NCBI GenBank assembly: GCA_016281495.1
Contig: JAEEIU010000038.1
Location: 1 to 64,000, forward strand
Length of the DNA stretch: 64,000 nucleotides
Source: Treponema sp.
GTDB taxonomy: Bacteria; Spirochaetota; Spirochaetia; Treponematales; Treponemataceae
Reading direction: 5' to 3'
The notes under the pieces are model-generated. The model saw only the letters and a list, made by a program, of their open reading frames with translations. It was not told the DNA's origin and searched no databases. The position numbers and the translations under genes are program-made. Position 1 is the stretch's first letter, and the number at the start of each line of letters is the position of its first letter. This document shows, in pieces, positions 41,752 to 51,675 of this stretch.

Positions 41752-43233
41752 ATGAAAAGAATCATGCTGATTGCGATGATGGTGATAGCCGGAGCCTGCT
41801 GCTTTGCCCAGGAGGAAGAATCAAAATACGATTCAATATATGCCGAGAAAAAATGGCCTTCAGCTAAAAGGCCTCAAACTCCTGCTTCTGACAAATTAGC
41901 CGCCGTAACAGATAAAAACGTGGAAAAGGCTTCAGAAGATTATATGAATGAAACAAAGGATACTTTTGCCTTTGGCATGACCAATCAGATTGAGACATTG
42001 ATGCAAACCCTCATAAGTGATGAGGACTGTCGTTTTGTAAACGAAGCATATGATCTTTTTCAGGAGACAAAAAGTCCTAGAGTCCGTGAACTGATTCTTG
42101 CCTATTTTGCAAAGCTTGAGGACCCTTGTCTTGAGGATTTTGCCGTAGAAGTCATAAACGAGCCTTTTGATTACAGAAAGGAAACAATTACTTCCTGTTT
42201 TGAATATGTATCTGCGGTTAAAACAAAAGATGCAATTCCCGGTATTGTTGCAGTTCTTGAAAGTGAGGACATCGAATATTTTAATTATGCACTTACAGCC
42301 CTTGGACAGGCCGGTGGACCTCAGGAAGCACTCTATCTTTCTGACTATATTGAGCGTGATGACCTTACCTTAGCCCAGAGACAGCAATTGATGCGTGTTT
42401 TGGGACAGCTCAAGGCTGTTGAGACATGGGACAAGCTTTCTGAAATTGCCCAGGATACAGACGAAAACATGTATGTACGTGCCTATGCAGCAGAAGCCAT
42501 CGGTGCCATGGAGGTAGCTGATTCAGAGGATATCCTGATTGATCTTTACGAGGCAACAGAACCGGTAATACGTGAATATGTTATCCGGGGACTTTCACAT
42601 TATTCAAGTGAGAAAACACGCAAGGTAATCAAGCAGGCCCTTAAAGACGACAATTACAAGGTCCGCCTTGAAGCCTTATCTGTAGTTGAGGCACAGAATA
42701 TCTCTGAATGTGCAAAAGACCTTGTATATCACTGCAAGACAAAGGAAGAGACCGTTGTAAAGGAAAAGTGCTACAAGGTACTTGCAAAGCTTAATACGGC
42801 TGATGGAAATGAATATCTGGTATCTGTCCTAAAAGATAAGAAAGCGGGTGATTCTGCAAAGGCCAAGGTTGCGGCCGCACTTTTGGAAAACGGAAGTGTA
42901 GGAACAAAGGAAATCGTTGAGCTTGCATCTTCCACATTAAAGGATGACAAGAGCAAGAGTCTCCGCTATGCTTTGGGGAAGGAAATCGCCAAGTATTCAA
43001 GACCGGAATTTTCAAGCCTATGCTCAGAATATCTTGCAAGCAAGGATGTCATGACTCAGGGAACAGGTCTGGACATGTTTGCTAATGGCCGATATGAGAG
43101 TGCAAGAAAAGCCGTTCAAGATCTGGCAGCCCTAGCACCTGATGAAAATGACACTAACAGCAAGACAAAAAAATCAAGCAATGTCAATGCAACAAAGGCA
43201 AAGAAAATCCTTGCCGGTATGGGTGCAAAGTAA
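41752..43233 (+). CDS. Exported HEAT-repeat protein
   Basis: A 493-residue protein with a signal peptide (MKRIMLIAMMVIAGACCFAQ). AAGAGGAT lies eight bases before ATG 41752, so it is chosen over in-frame starts at 41692 and 41743. The mature part is a run of HEAT/Armadillo-type helical repeats, for example VPGIVAVLESEDIEYFNYALTALGQ and KVRLEALSVVEAQNISECAKDLVYH, indicating a periplasmic scaffold. No enzymatic motif. Its place behind the LptF/G-like genes is suggestive only. Confidence 0.75.
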   Translation: MKRIMLIAMMVIAGACCFAQEEESKYDSIYAEKKWPSAKRPQTPASDKLAAVTDKNVEKASEDYMNETKDTFAFGMTNQIETLMQTLISDEDCRFVNEAYDLFQETKSPRVRELILAYFAKLEDPCLEDFAVEVINEPFDYRKETITSCFEYVSAVKTKDAIPGIVAVLESEDIEYFNYALTALGQAGGPQEALYLSDYIERDDLTLAQRQQLMRVLGQLKAVETWDKLSEIAQDTDENMYVRAYAAEAIGAMEVADSEDILIDLYEATEPVIREYVIRGLSHYSSEKTRKVIKQALKDDNYKVRLEALSVVEAQNISECAKDLVYHCKTKEETVVKEKCYKVLAKLNTADGNEYLVSVLKDKKAGDSAKAKVAAALLENGSVGTKEIVELASSTLKDDKSKSLRYALGKEIAKYSRPEFSSLCSEYLASKDVMTQGTGLDMFANGRYESARKAVQDLAALAPDENDTNSKTKKSSNVNATKAKKILAGMGAK

Positions 43234-43240
43234 AATGACT

Positions 43241-43257
43241 GCCGTTCAACTAACGGT
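43241..43257. terminator. Small hairpin between convergent genes
   Basis: GCCGTT (43241-43246) with AACGGT (43252-43257) in the 24-base gap between the HEAT-repeat and helicase genes. There is no T-run, so it is weak. Confidence 0.3.
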
Positions 43258-45882
43258 CTACTCGTACAAAGAGTTCAGCATTCGGTAAATCATGTTGATC
43301 TTTTCCTTTTGAGCAGAACCCAAAGTTGAATGGCTTGCATCATCTATGAGTTTTTCCAGGGACGAAAGACTTTCATTCAGTGCCGTAGTAAAGCCCCTGG
43401 AGACTTTGAACCAATAAGTTCCATGTCCATCCGTAAACAGACATATAAATCCCATCTCTTTTGTTGAGCTTTTAGAAATCGTCACCCGCATCACGCATGA
43501 AAGTATGTTAACAAGCTTTTCAAGATTTTTGTTCCCTTCTTCCGTATCATCGACTGTGATGTTCATTTTTCTTTGCCATTGTTTTTCGTTCAGAGGTTCC
43601 AGGTTCAGGCAATTAGCTACTTTGATGATCAGTTCCAGCTTTTCTCCGTTCATCAGGCTGTAACCGCCTTTCATTTGAATGCTGCCTTTCATTACCCCGA
43701 TAGTTGCAAGAAGATTCTCATTCTTTTCGATTGCTGCGGCATTTTTAAAGGCTTGCCATGGAAGTTGAACAAGTTTTTTCCCCTTGACCTTTGAGTAATA
43801 GAAAGTCTCTCCGCCGAACTTAATGAAATCTTCCGAAATCTTTTTATCTTTTTTGTTTTTCTTTTCTGATTTCCCACCAAAACGGGAATCATCCTTTCCA
43901 ATATACCCCTTAAAATCACTGAATGAAGTACCTGTGTACTCAAGATTGCCTGTAAGGGTTTTTCCTTTTGAACCCCTTAGATGTGTCAGCTCGGATTCAA
44001 GATTATGATCTATTTTAGAAAGAAGGTTTTTTGTAAGCGGAGAAACGGACATTGCAAAGGTTCTGCTTGTCCTTACAATCTCTCCGGCAACAATATAAAG
44101 CGGACTTGTCCTGAACATGGATGATCCTGGATGTATTGTGATGTGATCTGCCGTAAGGCTTCTGTAGCTTTCCCTGCCTTCCCTTATACATACGAATTGA
44201 ATCATACCGCAGGCAATACAGCAAAGGTAATTGTCCATGCTTCCACCACTGGTAATGGGTACTTGCAGTCTTTCGGATACAATGTCCTCAAGCTGTTCCT
44301 TTATGCTGTTGATTTCAGCCATTACTTTCTCATCAAGGTAATTGTTTTTGCAGAATCTTTCCTTGTTGTTCATTGAACTGTATGTTCTGTATAGTTTCAC
44401 ATAGCTTACAAAATCTCCCTGTATGTCCCTGAATGCATGATGTGCCTGCCTTGCATCCATTTCCTCGCCGACAGGAAGAACAAACGGTGATTGTGTACTT
44501 AAAAATGCTGCAGCAATCAAAACTTCCTCAAGAACATCGGGATAGTAGAGAAGGCTTTCTACAATGATGCGGCTAACTCTTGGCTCAAGAGGAAATTCAA
44601 CCATCAGCTTACCGATACGGCTCAAAGAACCGTCTGATTCTATGGCCTTGAGCATGTTCAGCGTGTTTACAGCCCCAACCAAACCTTCATGTCCTGGTGG
44701 AGAGATAAAGCAGAATTTTTCAAAATCAGTAATTCCCAGCTCCGACATCCTTAGGACAACCTCACTTAAATCCGTGCGGTAGATTTCCTCTGTCGTATAG
44801 TTTTGTCTGGAATCAAAGTCTTCCCTGGTATATAATCTGTAACATGTTCCTGGTCTTGTTCTTCCTGCACGTCCCCGTCTTTGATTGCATGAGGCCTTGC
44901 TTACTGGTGTTTCAATCAGGCTGGACGTAAATGTACGCGGGCTGTAAAAATTCAATTTTGCAAGTCCGGTATCAATTACAGTTGTAATTCCATCTATTGT
45001 TACCGAGGTTTCAGCAATATTCGTACTTAATACAACTTTCTTTTTTCCAAACGGAGCATCCTTAAATACTTTTTCCTGTTCTTCTTTTGGAAGTCGGCCG
45101 TAAAGTGGAATAATGTGTATTTTGTTGTGAAAAGTTGAATAAGCAAGACGCTGCATGCAGTCTTTTATGCTTTTTTCACCCGGCAAAAATACAAGAATGT
45201 CACCTTCATCCTTATTGTCAAGTACACGGTTTATTGTAGCTTCGATTTTTGACAAAAGTGCCTCTGTTGCTACCTCTGAGGCTGTACTGGCGGCTGTTGC
45301 AGGAGGATCGTATACCATTGTCACAGGATAAATCTGAGTATCAATGTTCACGATAGGGCATCCGTCAAAATACGTACTGAATGCCTCTGCGTTTATTGTA
45401 GCTGAACTGACTATAACCTTAAAATCTTTCCTGTCTGCCAGTATTCGTTTTAAAAGACCAAGAACAAAATCTATGTTCAAACTGCGCTCGTGGGCTTCAT
45501 CTACCATGATTACGGAATATTTGCTCATCCATGGATCAAGCTTCATTTCCTGAAGGAGAATACCATCCGTCATGATCTTTATTTTTGTGGTTGAGTCTGT
45601 CTTGTCTTCAAAACGGAATTTATATCCGACTAAACCTGGATATTTTGTCTTAAGCTGTTTAGAGATGAATTCGCTTACGCTCAGGGCTGCAATCCTTCGT
45701 GGTTGTGTAACAGCTATTATACCGTTCTCTGAATAACCGGCCTCATGGAGGATAACCGGGAGCTGTGTGGTTTTACCGCTTCCTGTAGGACTTTGCACTA
45801 CAATAACCTGATTGTTTGCCAGAGCCTCCAGTATTCTATCTTTTTGCTCGTAAACTGGAAGTGATTTGTAATCTAATGCCAT
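43258..45882 (-). CDS. hrpA: DEAH-box RNA helicase, HrpA-like
   Basis: An 874-residue DExH helicase. Motif I SPTGSGKT (31-38), motif II DEAH (128-131), motif III SAT and motif VI QRRGRAGRTRPG are present, followed by the winged-helix/ratchet (HA2) region and an OB-fold. The shorter C-terminus distinguishes it from the 1300-residue E. coli HrpA, so it is a HrpA/B-group protein. Its start overlaps the preceding CapA-like gene by 10 bases; the two are likely co-transcribed. Confidence 0.92.
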   Translation of the reverse strand: MALDYKSLPVYEQKDRILEALANNQVIVVQSPTGSGKTTQLPVILHEAGYSENGIIAVTQPRRIAALSVSEFISKQLKTKYPGLVGYKFRFEDKTDSTTKIKIMTDGILLQEMKLDPWMSKYSVIMVDEAHERSLNIDFVLGLLKRILADRKDFKVIVSSATINAEAFSTYFDGCPIVNIDTQIYPVTMVYDPPATAASTASEVATEALLSKIEATINRVLDNKDEGDILVFLPGEKSIKDCMQRLAYSTFHNKIHIIPLYGRLPKEEQEKVFKDAPFGKKKVVLSTNIAETSVTIDGITTVIDTGLAKLNFYSPRTFTSSLIETPVSKASCNQRRGRAGRTRPGTCYRLYTREDFDSRQNYTTEEIYRTDLSEVVLRMSELGITDFEKFCFISPPGHEGLVGAVNTLNMLKAIESDGSLSRIGKLMVEFPLEPRVSRIIVESLLYYPDVLEEVLIAAAFLSTQSPFVLPVGEEMDARQAHHAFRDIQGDFVSYVKLYRTYSSMNNKERFCKNNYLDEKVMAEINSIKEQLEDIVSERLQVPITSGGSMDNYLCCIACGMIQFVCIREGRESYRSLTADHITIHPGSSMFRTSPLYIVAGEIVRTSRTFAMSVSPLTKNLLSKIDHNLESELTHLRGSKGKTLTGNLEYTGTSFSDFKGYIGKDDSRFGGKSEKKNKKDKKISEDFIKFGGETFYYSKVKGKKLVQLPWQAFKNAAAIEKNENLLATIGVMKGSIQMKGGYSLMNGEKLELIIKVANCLNLEPLNEKQWQRKMNITVDDTEEGNKNLEKLVNILSCVMRVTISKSSTKEMGFICLFTDGHGTYWFKVSRGFTTALNESLSSLEKLIDDASHSTLGSAQKEKINMIYRMLNSLYE

Positions 45883-47138
45883 ATGACTGTTCCTGAAATG
45901 TTTTCCATCAATCTTTTTCTTTCTTTTAGATAATTTGACCAGACTGGACGTGTAGTTTTTAATGATGATATGAAATCATCATTTAGTATTTTTATCTGAT
46001 AGCGATTGTATGTATTGATATATGTAGTCAGAATAACAGGATCTATCAAGCCTATCCTTATCGAGCCATTTTCCCTTATAAAGCGAACCTGAGTCATGTA
46101 TCCTTCTCCTGTGTAGTCGCGGTTAGTGTTTGGAGCAGAAAAGGAAGGATTTGTCCTTTGTGCACTGATTGAATTTCCCATAGAGTAAAATATCAGCTTT
46201 CTAGGAACATTGTTTTCATCAGGTACAAGTTCCCATTTTTTTGAGACGTGCGGATGATTTCCCCATATAATATCAACGCCAGCATCCAAAAGTTCTAGAT
46301 AATAATTTCTCTGACTGTCAGTTACAGTAAAGATATATTCAGGATCACAGCAGTGTATGCTCAAAACAAAAAGATCGTGCGGGTTGCTTTCCTGCAGCTT
46401 CTTTATTTCCTGAATGAATGCTTGTCTCTTTGCTTTGTTAGGCGGAATATAGTCTATATAGCTTGAATATGAATTTGTGTTTAGAATCTCTGTGATTGAA
46501 ACAAAAAGAATTGTCCAGTCATCCTGTTTGATAATCCTGTAGGTCAAAGGATCTTCTGGCTTTGCTTTTAGGCCTGTTGCGTAAACCGGACGTTGGGTTT
46601 CTTTTGTGTCAGCTTCCTTCTGTGCAAACCATTCTCTGGTTGAATTGATGCCTTCAAGAAACTGATCGTTTGTGTGGTTGTTAGTAAGGCTAAAAACATT
46701 AAAGCCTGCATCAATTGCCGCCTCAACATACTCATGATGGACATTAAAGTTAGGGTAGGTTGAATATGGTTTTGAATCGCATACAGGGGTCTCAAGATTT
46801 GCAAACACCAGGGGGCATTCAAGAAGCTTTTCCTTTATGTCCTCATATATTTCATCATAATGTCCACGGTCCCAGTTGGGTTTATGTGCCATTAAGTCAC
46901 CTGCAAAAGTAACAAGCAAAGAATCATAATCCTGAAATGCAGTTTTTGAATCTACGACAGGAGTTCCATCTGGAAAATACTCACTCTGCTGCTTTAAAAC
47001 ATCTTTATATGGAGAAGAGGGATAAAATAGCGAAAGAGAATCTGCATCTTTTGATGTCGATGCACAAGAAAAAAAGAAAAAAGAGGAAAGAAAGATAAAA
47101 TTTAATAAAGTTAATTTAGTTTTTATATTCCTTGGCAA
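45873..47138 (-). CDS. CapA-like metallophosphatase-fold lipoprotein
   Basis: A 421-residue protein of the poly-gamma-glutamate biosynthesis CapA family. A lipoprotein signal ends in FFFFSCAS (Cys near residue 25). The family motifs FAGDLMAHKP, VFANLETPVC, LTNNHTNDQ, SIHCCDPEY and GNHPHVSKKWE provide metal ligands. The start is TTG at 47138, with AAGGAAG about 8 bases upstream; no ATG is in a suitable place. Whether a polyglutamate capsule exists is unknown; relatives also occur without one. Confidence 0.85.
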   Translation of the reverse strand: MPRNIKTKLTLLNFIFLSSFFFFSCASTSKDADSLSLFYPSSPYKDVLKQQSEYFPDGTPVVDSKTAFQDYDSLLVTFAGDLMAHKPNWDRGHYDEIYEDIKEKLLECPLVFANLETPVCDSKPYSTYPNFNVHHEYVEAAIDAGFNVFSLTNNHTNDQFLEGINSTREWFAQKEADTKETQRPVYATGLKAKPEDPLTYRIIKQDDWTILFVSITEILNTNSYSSYIDYIPPNKAKRQAFIQEIKKLQESNPHDLFVLSIHCCDPEYIFTVTDSQRNYYLELLDAGVDIIWGNHPHVSKKWELVPDENNVPRKLIFYSMGNSISAQRTNPSFSAPNTNRDYTGEGYMTQVRFIRENGSIRIGLIDPVILTTYINTYNRYQIKILNDDFISSLKTTRPVWSNYLKERKRLMENISGTVIWH

Positions 47139-47149
47139 ATATTCACTTC

Positions 47150-47186
47150 CTTAAAAAAAATTGCGGCTGTAGAATACTACAACCGC
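47150..47186 (-). terminator. Terminator of pta
   Basis: GCGGTTGTAG with CTACAGCCGC (complement of 47163-47186, one G-U pair, 4-base loop) followed by eight T. Strong intrinsic terminator. Confidence 0.9.
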
Positions 47187-47195
47187 ATTATAAAA

Positions 47196-48233
47196 TTATT
47201 TTTTTGCTCCAGCCTGAACCAATGTGATTGCACATGTAACTACTATTTCATCGCTTGTGCATCCACGGCTGAGGTCACTTATCGGTTTTGCAAATCCCTG
47301 AAGGATTGGACCGTAAGCATCTGCTCCCGCAAATCTCTGCACGAGCTTATATCCTATGTTTCCTGCCTCAAGGCTTGGGAAAACAAGTGTATTTACCTTA
47401 CCGATGATGGGTGAGCCCGGAGCCTTGCGTTCAGTAATCTCAGGAACAAGAGATGCATCAGCCTGGAGTTCTCCATCAAGAAGAAGATCTGGAGCTTTTT
47501 TATGGGCAAGTTCAACTGCTTCCTGTACTTTCAAAACATCCGGAAGTTTTCCACCACTGCCTTTTGATGAGAAAGAAAGCATTGATACAACAGGTTCTGC
47601 ATCAAGAAGTTCCTTGCATGATTTAGCAGAATCAACTGCGATGTCTGCAAGCTGCTCTGATGTCGGAGTAGGGTTCACGGCACAGTCTGCGAAAATAAGG
47701 TAACCGTCTTTTCCCCATTTCTTGTTATGTGTATCCATTACAAAACATGAAGAAGCCGTGTTGGTTCCTGGAGCGGTCTTAATGATCTTGAGGCCTGCAC
47801 GAAGAAGGTCAGCTGTTGCAGAAAGTGCTCCAGATACCATGGCATCTGCTTTTCCTGTCCTTACCATCATTGCACCAAAGCTGAGGGGATCCTTAAGGAT
47901 ATATTCGCGGGCAGATTCAGGAGTTACCTCTGGCTGACCTGTCTTTTTGTTGATTTTGTCTTTTCTTAGCTCATAGTATTCTTTTCCAAAATCATCCAGC
48001 CATTCTGATTCATTTGGATCTATTGTGGTTATACCGTCAAGAGAAACACCCTTTGACTTTGCTACGGCTTCAATCTCGTCCTTTTTGCCAAGCAATGTTA
48101 CCGTACTTGCAAGCTTTTCCGATACGATTTTAGCTGCTGCAATAACCGTTCTTTCTTCTGTTCCTTCCGGGAGCACCAGAGAATTCTGATACTCTTTGGC
48201 TTTCTTTTTCATTTCTTCTACAAAATTCATCAT
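47196..48233 (-). CDS. pta: Phosphate acetyltransferase
   Basis: A 345-residue enzyme that interconverts acetyl-CoA and acetyl-phosphate, the route to acetate and ATP in fermenters. The whole domain is present: LVLPEGTEERT, DPLSFGAMMVRTGKADAMVSGA, SSCFVMDTHNKKWG, DCAVNPTPTSEQLADIAVDSA and GPILQGFAKPISDLSRGC. It is the short form lacking the N-terminal regulatory domains. Two adjacent ATGs are possible starts. ackA is not adjacent. Confidence 0.96.
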   Translation of the reverse strand: MMNFVEEMKKKAKEYQNSLVLPEGTEERTVIAAAKIVSEKLASTVTLLGKKDEIEAVAKSKGVSLDGITTIDPNESEWLDDFGKEYYELRKDKINKKTGQPEVTPESAREYILKDPLSFGAMMVRTGKADAMVSGALSATADLLRAGLKIIKTAPGTNTASSCFVMDTHNKKWGKDGYLIFADCAVNPTPTSEQLADIAVDSAKSCKELLDAEPVVSMLSFSSKGSGGKLPDVLKVQEAVELAHKKAPDLLLDGELQADASLVPEITERKAPGSPIIGKVNTLVFPSLEAGNIGYKLVQRFAGADAYGPILQGFAKPISDLSRGCTSDEIVVTCAITLVQAGAKK

Positions 48234-48270
48234 AAACCTCGTTGATAAAAAGATTTCTTTATCAGATAGA

Positions 48271-48299
48271 ATTATACCCCTATTGCCTTTTTTTTACAA
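48271..48299 (-). promoter_or_regulatory. Promoter of pta
   Basis: Minus strand: TTGTAA (complement of 48294-48299), 17-base spacer, TATAAT (complement of 48271-48276). GATAAA/TTTATC in the short leader forms a small hairpin. Confidence 0.7.
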
Positions 48300-48383
48300 G
48301 GCTAGGGAGGCAGATTAAAATAGTCTTTGACTGCATAAATTCCTCTAGAATCAAAGGCAGAATTCCTATATATTTATGTTGTT

Positions 48384-49160
48384 ATGCACTTGATTTTTAT
48401 TCGACATGGGGATCCAGACTATAAACACAACAGCCTTACCGAAAAAGGATTCAAAGAAGCGGAATTGTTGTCCAAAAGGGTATCTGCATGGAACATCAAC
48501 CAGATATACCTTTCTCCATACGGAAGGGCTCAAAAAACTGCAATGCCATTTTTATCCAAAATGAACCGTCAGGCCGTTACATTGCCTTGGCTAAAGGAAT
48601 TTGACAGTAAAATCATCGATCCTGACACAAAACTTCCTCGAGGCTGCTGGGATTGGCTTCCAGAGTCTTTTTACGGGGAAAAGAGATACTTGGACAGGAA
48701 AAAATGGTATAAAACAAAGCCCATGAAGGATGCTGAAATTCAAGCCCGTTATCTTGAGGTTTGTAACGGTATAGATGCCATTCTTGAATCAAATGGATTT
48801 AAGCGCGGGGATTTTTGGACCCCGATTTACTCATGTTCACCTCATATTAGTCCTGAAGAGGCTTCTGTAGACACTCATCTTTTGTCTGGCCAAAAGGATC
48901 TTGATTCCCGGAATCTTGTTTTTGTATGTCATCTTGGCGTCATGTTCTGCATGATGGCTCATCTTACAGGCATTGCTCCGACTCAGCTGTGGCAGGGATT
49001 TTTTGTTGCTCCAACCTCTGTCACCGTATTAAGCATGGAGGAAAGAATTCCTGGAAAAGCGGTTTTCAGGGTTCAGACACTGGGGGATGCAAGCCATCTT
49101 ATTCAAAATGGGGAAAATTCCTCAGATTCAGGCTTTTTTGGACATACCATAGACTTGTGA
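48384..49160 (+). CDS. Histidine phosphatase superfamily protein
   Basis: A 258-residue protein with the catalytic FIRHG motif (His8) at the N-terminus and VCHLGVMFCMMAHLTG in the C-terminal half supplying the second His. It belongs to the phosphoglycerate-mutase-like superfamily; the substrate is unknown. The ATG is nine bases after a TATATT, so the mRNA may be nearly leaderless. It may run into the bactofilin gene, which has its own -10 box. Confidence 0.85.
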   Translation: MHLIFIRHGDPDYKHNSLTEKGFKEAELLSKRVSAWNINQIYLSPYGRAQKTAMPFLSKMNRQAVTLPWLKEFDSKIIDPDTKLPRGCWDWLPESFYGEKRYLDRKKWYKTKPMKDAEIQARYLEVCNGIDAILESNGFKRGDFWTPIYSCSPHISPEEASVDTHLLSGQKDLDSRNLVFVCHLGVMFCMMAHLTGIAPTQLWQGFFVAPTSVTVLSMEERIPGKAVFRVQTLGDASHLIQNGENSSDSGFFGHTIDL

Positions 49161-49214
49161 TACATACCGATTCATAGCCTGGAATAGTCTTGTGGACTTG
49201 ACCTTAACACGAAA

Positions 49215-49220
49215 TATAAT
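49215..49220 (+). promoter_or_regulatory. -10 box before the bactofilin gene
   Basis: TATAAT at 49215-49220, ATG at 49233. A possible TTGTGG (49190-49195) has a 19-base spacer. The leader would be only about 5 bases. Confidence 0.5.
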
Positions 49221-49232
49221 TAGAATAAAGAT

Positions 49233-49607
49233 ATGTATGATTTAAAGGATTCAATGCCGTTTGAGACAGAAGAAGATGACTTTGACACTATAATGGCTAG
49301 TGATATTTCTTTCTCCGGCAATATTCGTTTTGCAAAGCCCTTTATGATTAAGGGTAAAATGAGCGGTAATATAGAGGCAACAAGTGATTTGCTCGTGGAT
49401 TTGGATGCCGATGTAAACGCAGATATCATAGCAGACCGTATTCTTGTTCGTGGCAAAGTTCGCGGAAATATCAAGGGATACCGCCTTGTATATGTTGCTT
49501 CCTCCGGTACTGTCATAGGTGACATTATTTCTTCTCAGGTTGTTCTTGAACCGGGCTCAACCTTTACCGGAAAATGCTCAATGACCAATGCAGTTGAAGG
49601 ATTATGA
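49233..49607 (+). CDS. Bactofilin, polymer-forming cytoskeletal protein
   Basis: A 124-residue protein. The central beta-helix (about 24-105) shows the repeating hydrophobic/Gly pattern of bactofilins: GNIRFAKPFMIKGKMSGNIEATSDLLVDLDADVNADIIADRILVRGKVRGNI. Short disordered tails flank it. Bactofilins form nucleotide-independent filaments that affect cell shape and envelope. It overlaps the following TPR gene by four bases. Confidence 0.9.
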   Translation: MYDLKDSMPFETEEDDFDTIMASDISFSGNIRFAKPFMIKGKMSGNIEATSDLLVDLDADVNADIIADRILVRGKVRGNIKGYRLVYVASSGTVIGDIISSQVVLEPGSTFTGKCSMTNAVEGL

Positions 49608-50236
49608 AAATGAACGCCAAAAAAGTTATCTCATGTCTTTTTTTACTATCTGTATTTGTTTTCAGCGCAGTATCACAGGACAAGCCGGATGCCCGTATTG
49701 AATGGGTAAACGGCAATTATACACGCGCAATAGAAATCTGTGAAAGTGAATTGAAGGTTGATCCATACAACATGGATGCCTACGCGGTTCTCTGCTGGGC
49801 TTTGGTAGACAATGGCCAATATTACGAGGCAGAGCAGCGTGCAACCCAGGCTAGAAAGATCAGGGCTTATGATGTAAGGATCATAGAGATTCTTGGTGAA
49901 GCAAAATATTATCTTGACAAAAATAACGAAGCTTTGGCCATGTTCCAGCTTTATATAGCAAATACCAGGGAAGACGCTTCCAGATTGGGACGTGTATATT
50001 ACCTTACAGGTGAAATATACATAAAGCAGGCCAAGTACGAGCATGCCGACATTGCCCTGTCAATGGCAACAAGACTTGAACCAAAGATGACATTGTGGTG
50101 GACGAGACTGGGATATGCAAGGGAAATGGCCCGTGACTATACAAGTGCCATTACTGCCTATGATTATGCATTGCAGCAAAATCCATCCCTGACAGATGCA
50201 ATTAACGGAAAAAGCCGCTGTCAGTCTAACCTCTGA
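49604..50236 (+). CDS. Exported TPR-repeat protein
   Basis: A 210-residue protein with a signal peptide (KKVISCLFLLSVFVFSAVSQ) and about four TPR units (for example AYAVLCWALVDNGQYYEAEQRATQARKI and HADIALSMATRLEPKMTLWWTRLGYAREMARDYTSAITAYDYALQQNP). Two in-frame ATGs (49604, 49610) are possible. It probably serves as a periplasmic scaffold coupled with the bactofilin. Confidence 0.85.
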   Translation: MKMNAKKVISCLFLLSVFVFSAVSQDKPDARIEWVNGNYTRAIEICESELKVDPYNMDAYAVLCWALVDNGQYYEAEQRATQARKIRAYDVRIIEILGEAKYYLDKNNEALAMFQLYIANTREDASRLGRVYYLTGEIYIKQAKYEHADIALSMATRLEPKMTLWWTRLGYAREMARDYTSAITAYDYALQQNPSLTDAINGKSRCQSNL

Positions 50237-50238
50237 TA

Positions 50239-51675
50239 ATGGGTCGCAATTCCATACATTTTGAAACTCTCGGTTGCCGCTTGAATCACGATGAAAGTGA
50301 AGGGGCGGCCAGAGCATTTGTCCTAAATGGTTTTTCAGTTGAACAGGATACAGTTTCCGCCAAGACTCTTACAGATGAAAATGTTGTACTCTGCATAATA
50401 AATACATGTACAGTCACAGCCAAGGCAGAGCAAAAGGCAAGGCGTCTAATAAAGCTCATGCTGCAGAAATATCCTTGCTCATCATTGATTGTTACCGGAT
50501 GCTATGCTCAATTGGATGCTTCCTCAATAACAAAAATAGCTCCCGATCGCATTGTTATCCTTGACGGAACAAAGAAATTCAAGCTTGCCCAGATAGCTTC
50601 TCAAATGGCACCAAACGGCCTCCTGTCGGTTCAAAACGGCCTCCTTAATGCAAAATCACTAAGGGAATATATTCAGTCCGCTCCAGAAGAATTAAACCAG
50701 TTTTCGCTTTTTACCCCAGTATTCCAAAAACACAGCAGGGCTTCAATTAAAGTTCAGGATGGATGCAACTGCTCATGCTCTTTTTGCAGAATCCATCTTG
50801 CACGTGGTAGGTCTGTTTCCCTTAATGCTGATGAAGTTTCCAGAAGAATACGGAAAATGGAGGAAGACGGTATAAATGAAGTTGTTTTTACCGGTGTTAA
50901 CTTGAGCCAGTACCGTTGGAAATATGATGATTCAAGAATACTGGATTTTGCAGGTTTGCTTGAAAAATGCCTGAATGATACAGAAAAAATATCATTCAGA
51001 ATATCATCACTTTATCCTCAGAATGTAGATGATTATCTATGCAAAGTCCTTTCATCGAACAGGATACAGCCTTTTTTTCATCTAAGCATTCAGTCAGGAA
51101 GTGAAAGAATACTTAAAGCCATGAACCGTCCGCATTCAATTGATCAGGTATACGATGCAATCAGGCTCCTAAGGCAAATAAAGGTCAATCCCTTTATTTC
51201 ATGCGACCTTATAGCAGGTTTCCCTGGTGAAAATAATGATGACTTTGAAAAAACTAAAAAACTTTGTCTTGAGAATGATTTTGCATGGGTACACGCTTTC
51301 CCATTCAGTCCACGGAAAGGAACTCCGGCCTATGACATGAAAGATCAAGTCTCTGATGAAATTAAAAGGCAAAGGGTAAAATGGCTTACAGATTATGCAA
51401 TAAATAATAAAATAAAATATGTGAATTCATGCTGCCAGAAAGAATACTCCGCCGTAGTGGAAAACAGTCGTCTTCTAAGAAAAAAAGGAGATCCTTCAAA
51501 TGTCATTCATGCGGTAACAGAGAACATGCTCCATGTAGAATGCCCGTTGACAGAAGAGAACAAGGAAAAAATCAAAAGCGGAGACAGAATAACAGTCCGT
51601 ATAAAAGAATGCCTTCCTGCCTCCATTTCAGACTCTCAGGAACTTGACTGTACCGGCATCATCATGTCTTCTTGA
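50239..51675 (+). CDS. mtaB: MtaB-like tRNA methylthiotransferase
   Basis: A 478-residue radical-SAM enzyme of the MiaB/RimO family. The N-terminal UPF0004 domain starts IHFETLGCRLNHDES; the radical SAM cluster is Cys176-x3-Cys180-x2-Cys183 in DGCNCSCSFCRIHLARG. The CRLN start and VVFTGVNLSQY match the MtaB group, which thiolates t6A37 to ms2t6A37. It overlaps the convergent phosphatase gene by 14 bases. Confidence 0.9.
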   Translation: MGRNSIHFETLGCRLNHDESEGAARAFVLNGFSVEQDTVSAKTLTDENVVLCIINTCTVTAKAEQKARRLIKLMLQKYPCSSLIVTGCYAQLDASSITKIAPDRIVILDGTKKFKLAQIASQMAPNGLLSVQNGLLNAKSLREYIQSAPEELNQFSLFTPVFQKHSRASIKVQDGCNCSCSFCRIHLARGRSVSLNADEVSRRIRKMEEDGINEVVFTGVNLSQYRWKYDDSRILDFAGLLEKCLNDTEKISFRISSLYPQNVDDYLCKVLSSNRIQPFFHLSIQSGSERILKAMNRPHSIDQVYDAIRLLRQIKVNPFISCDLIAGFPGENNDDFEKTKKLCLENDFAWVHAFPFSPRKGTPAYDMKDQVSDEIKRQRVKWLTDYAINNKIKYVNSCCQKEYSAVVENSRLLRKKGDPSNVIHAVTENMLHVECPLTEENKEKIKSGDRITVRIKECLPASISDSQELDCTGIIMSS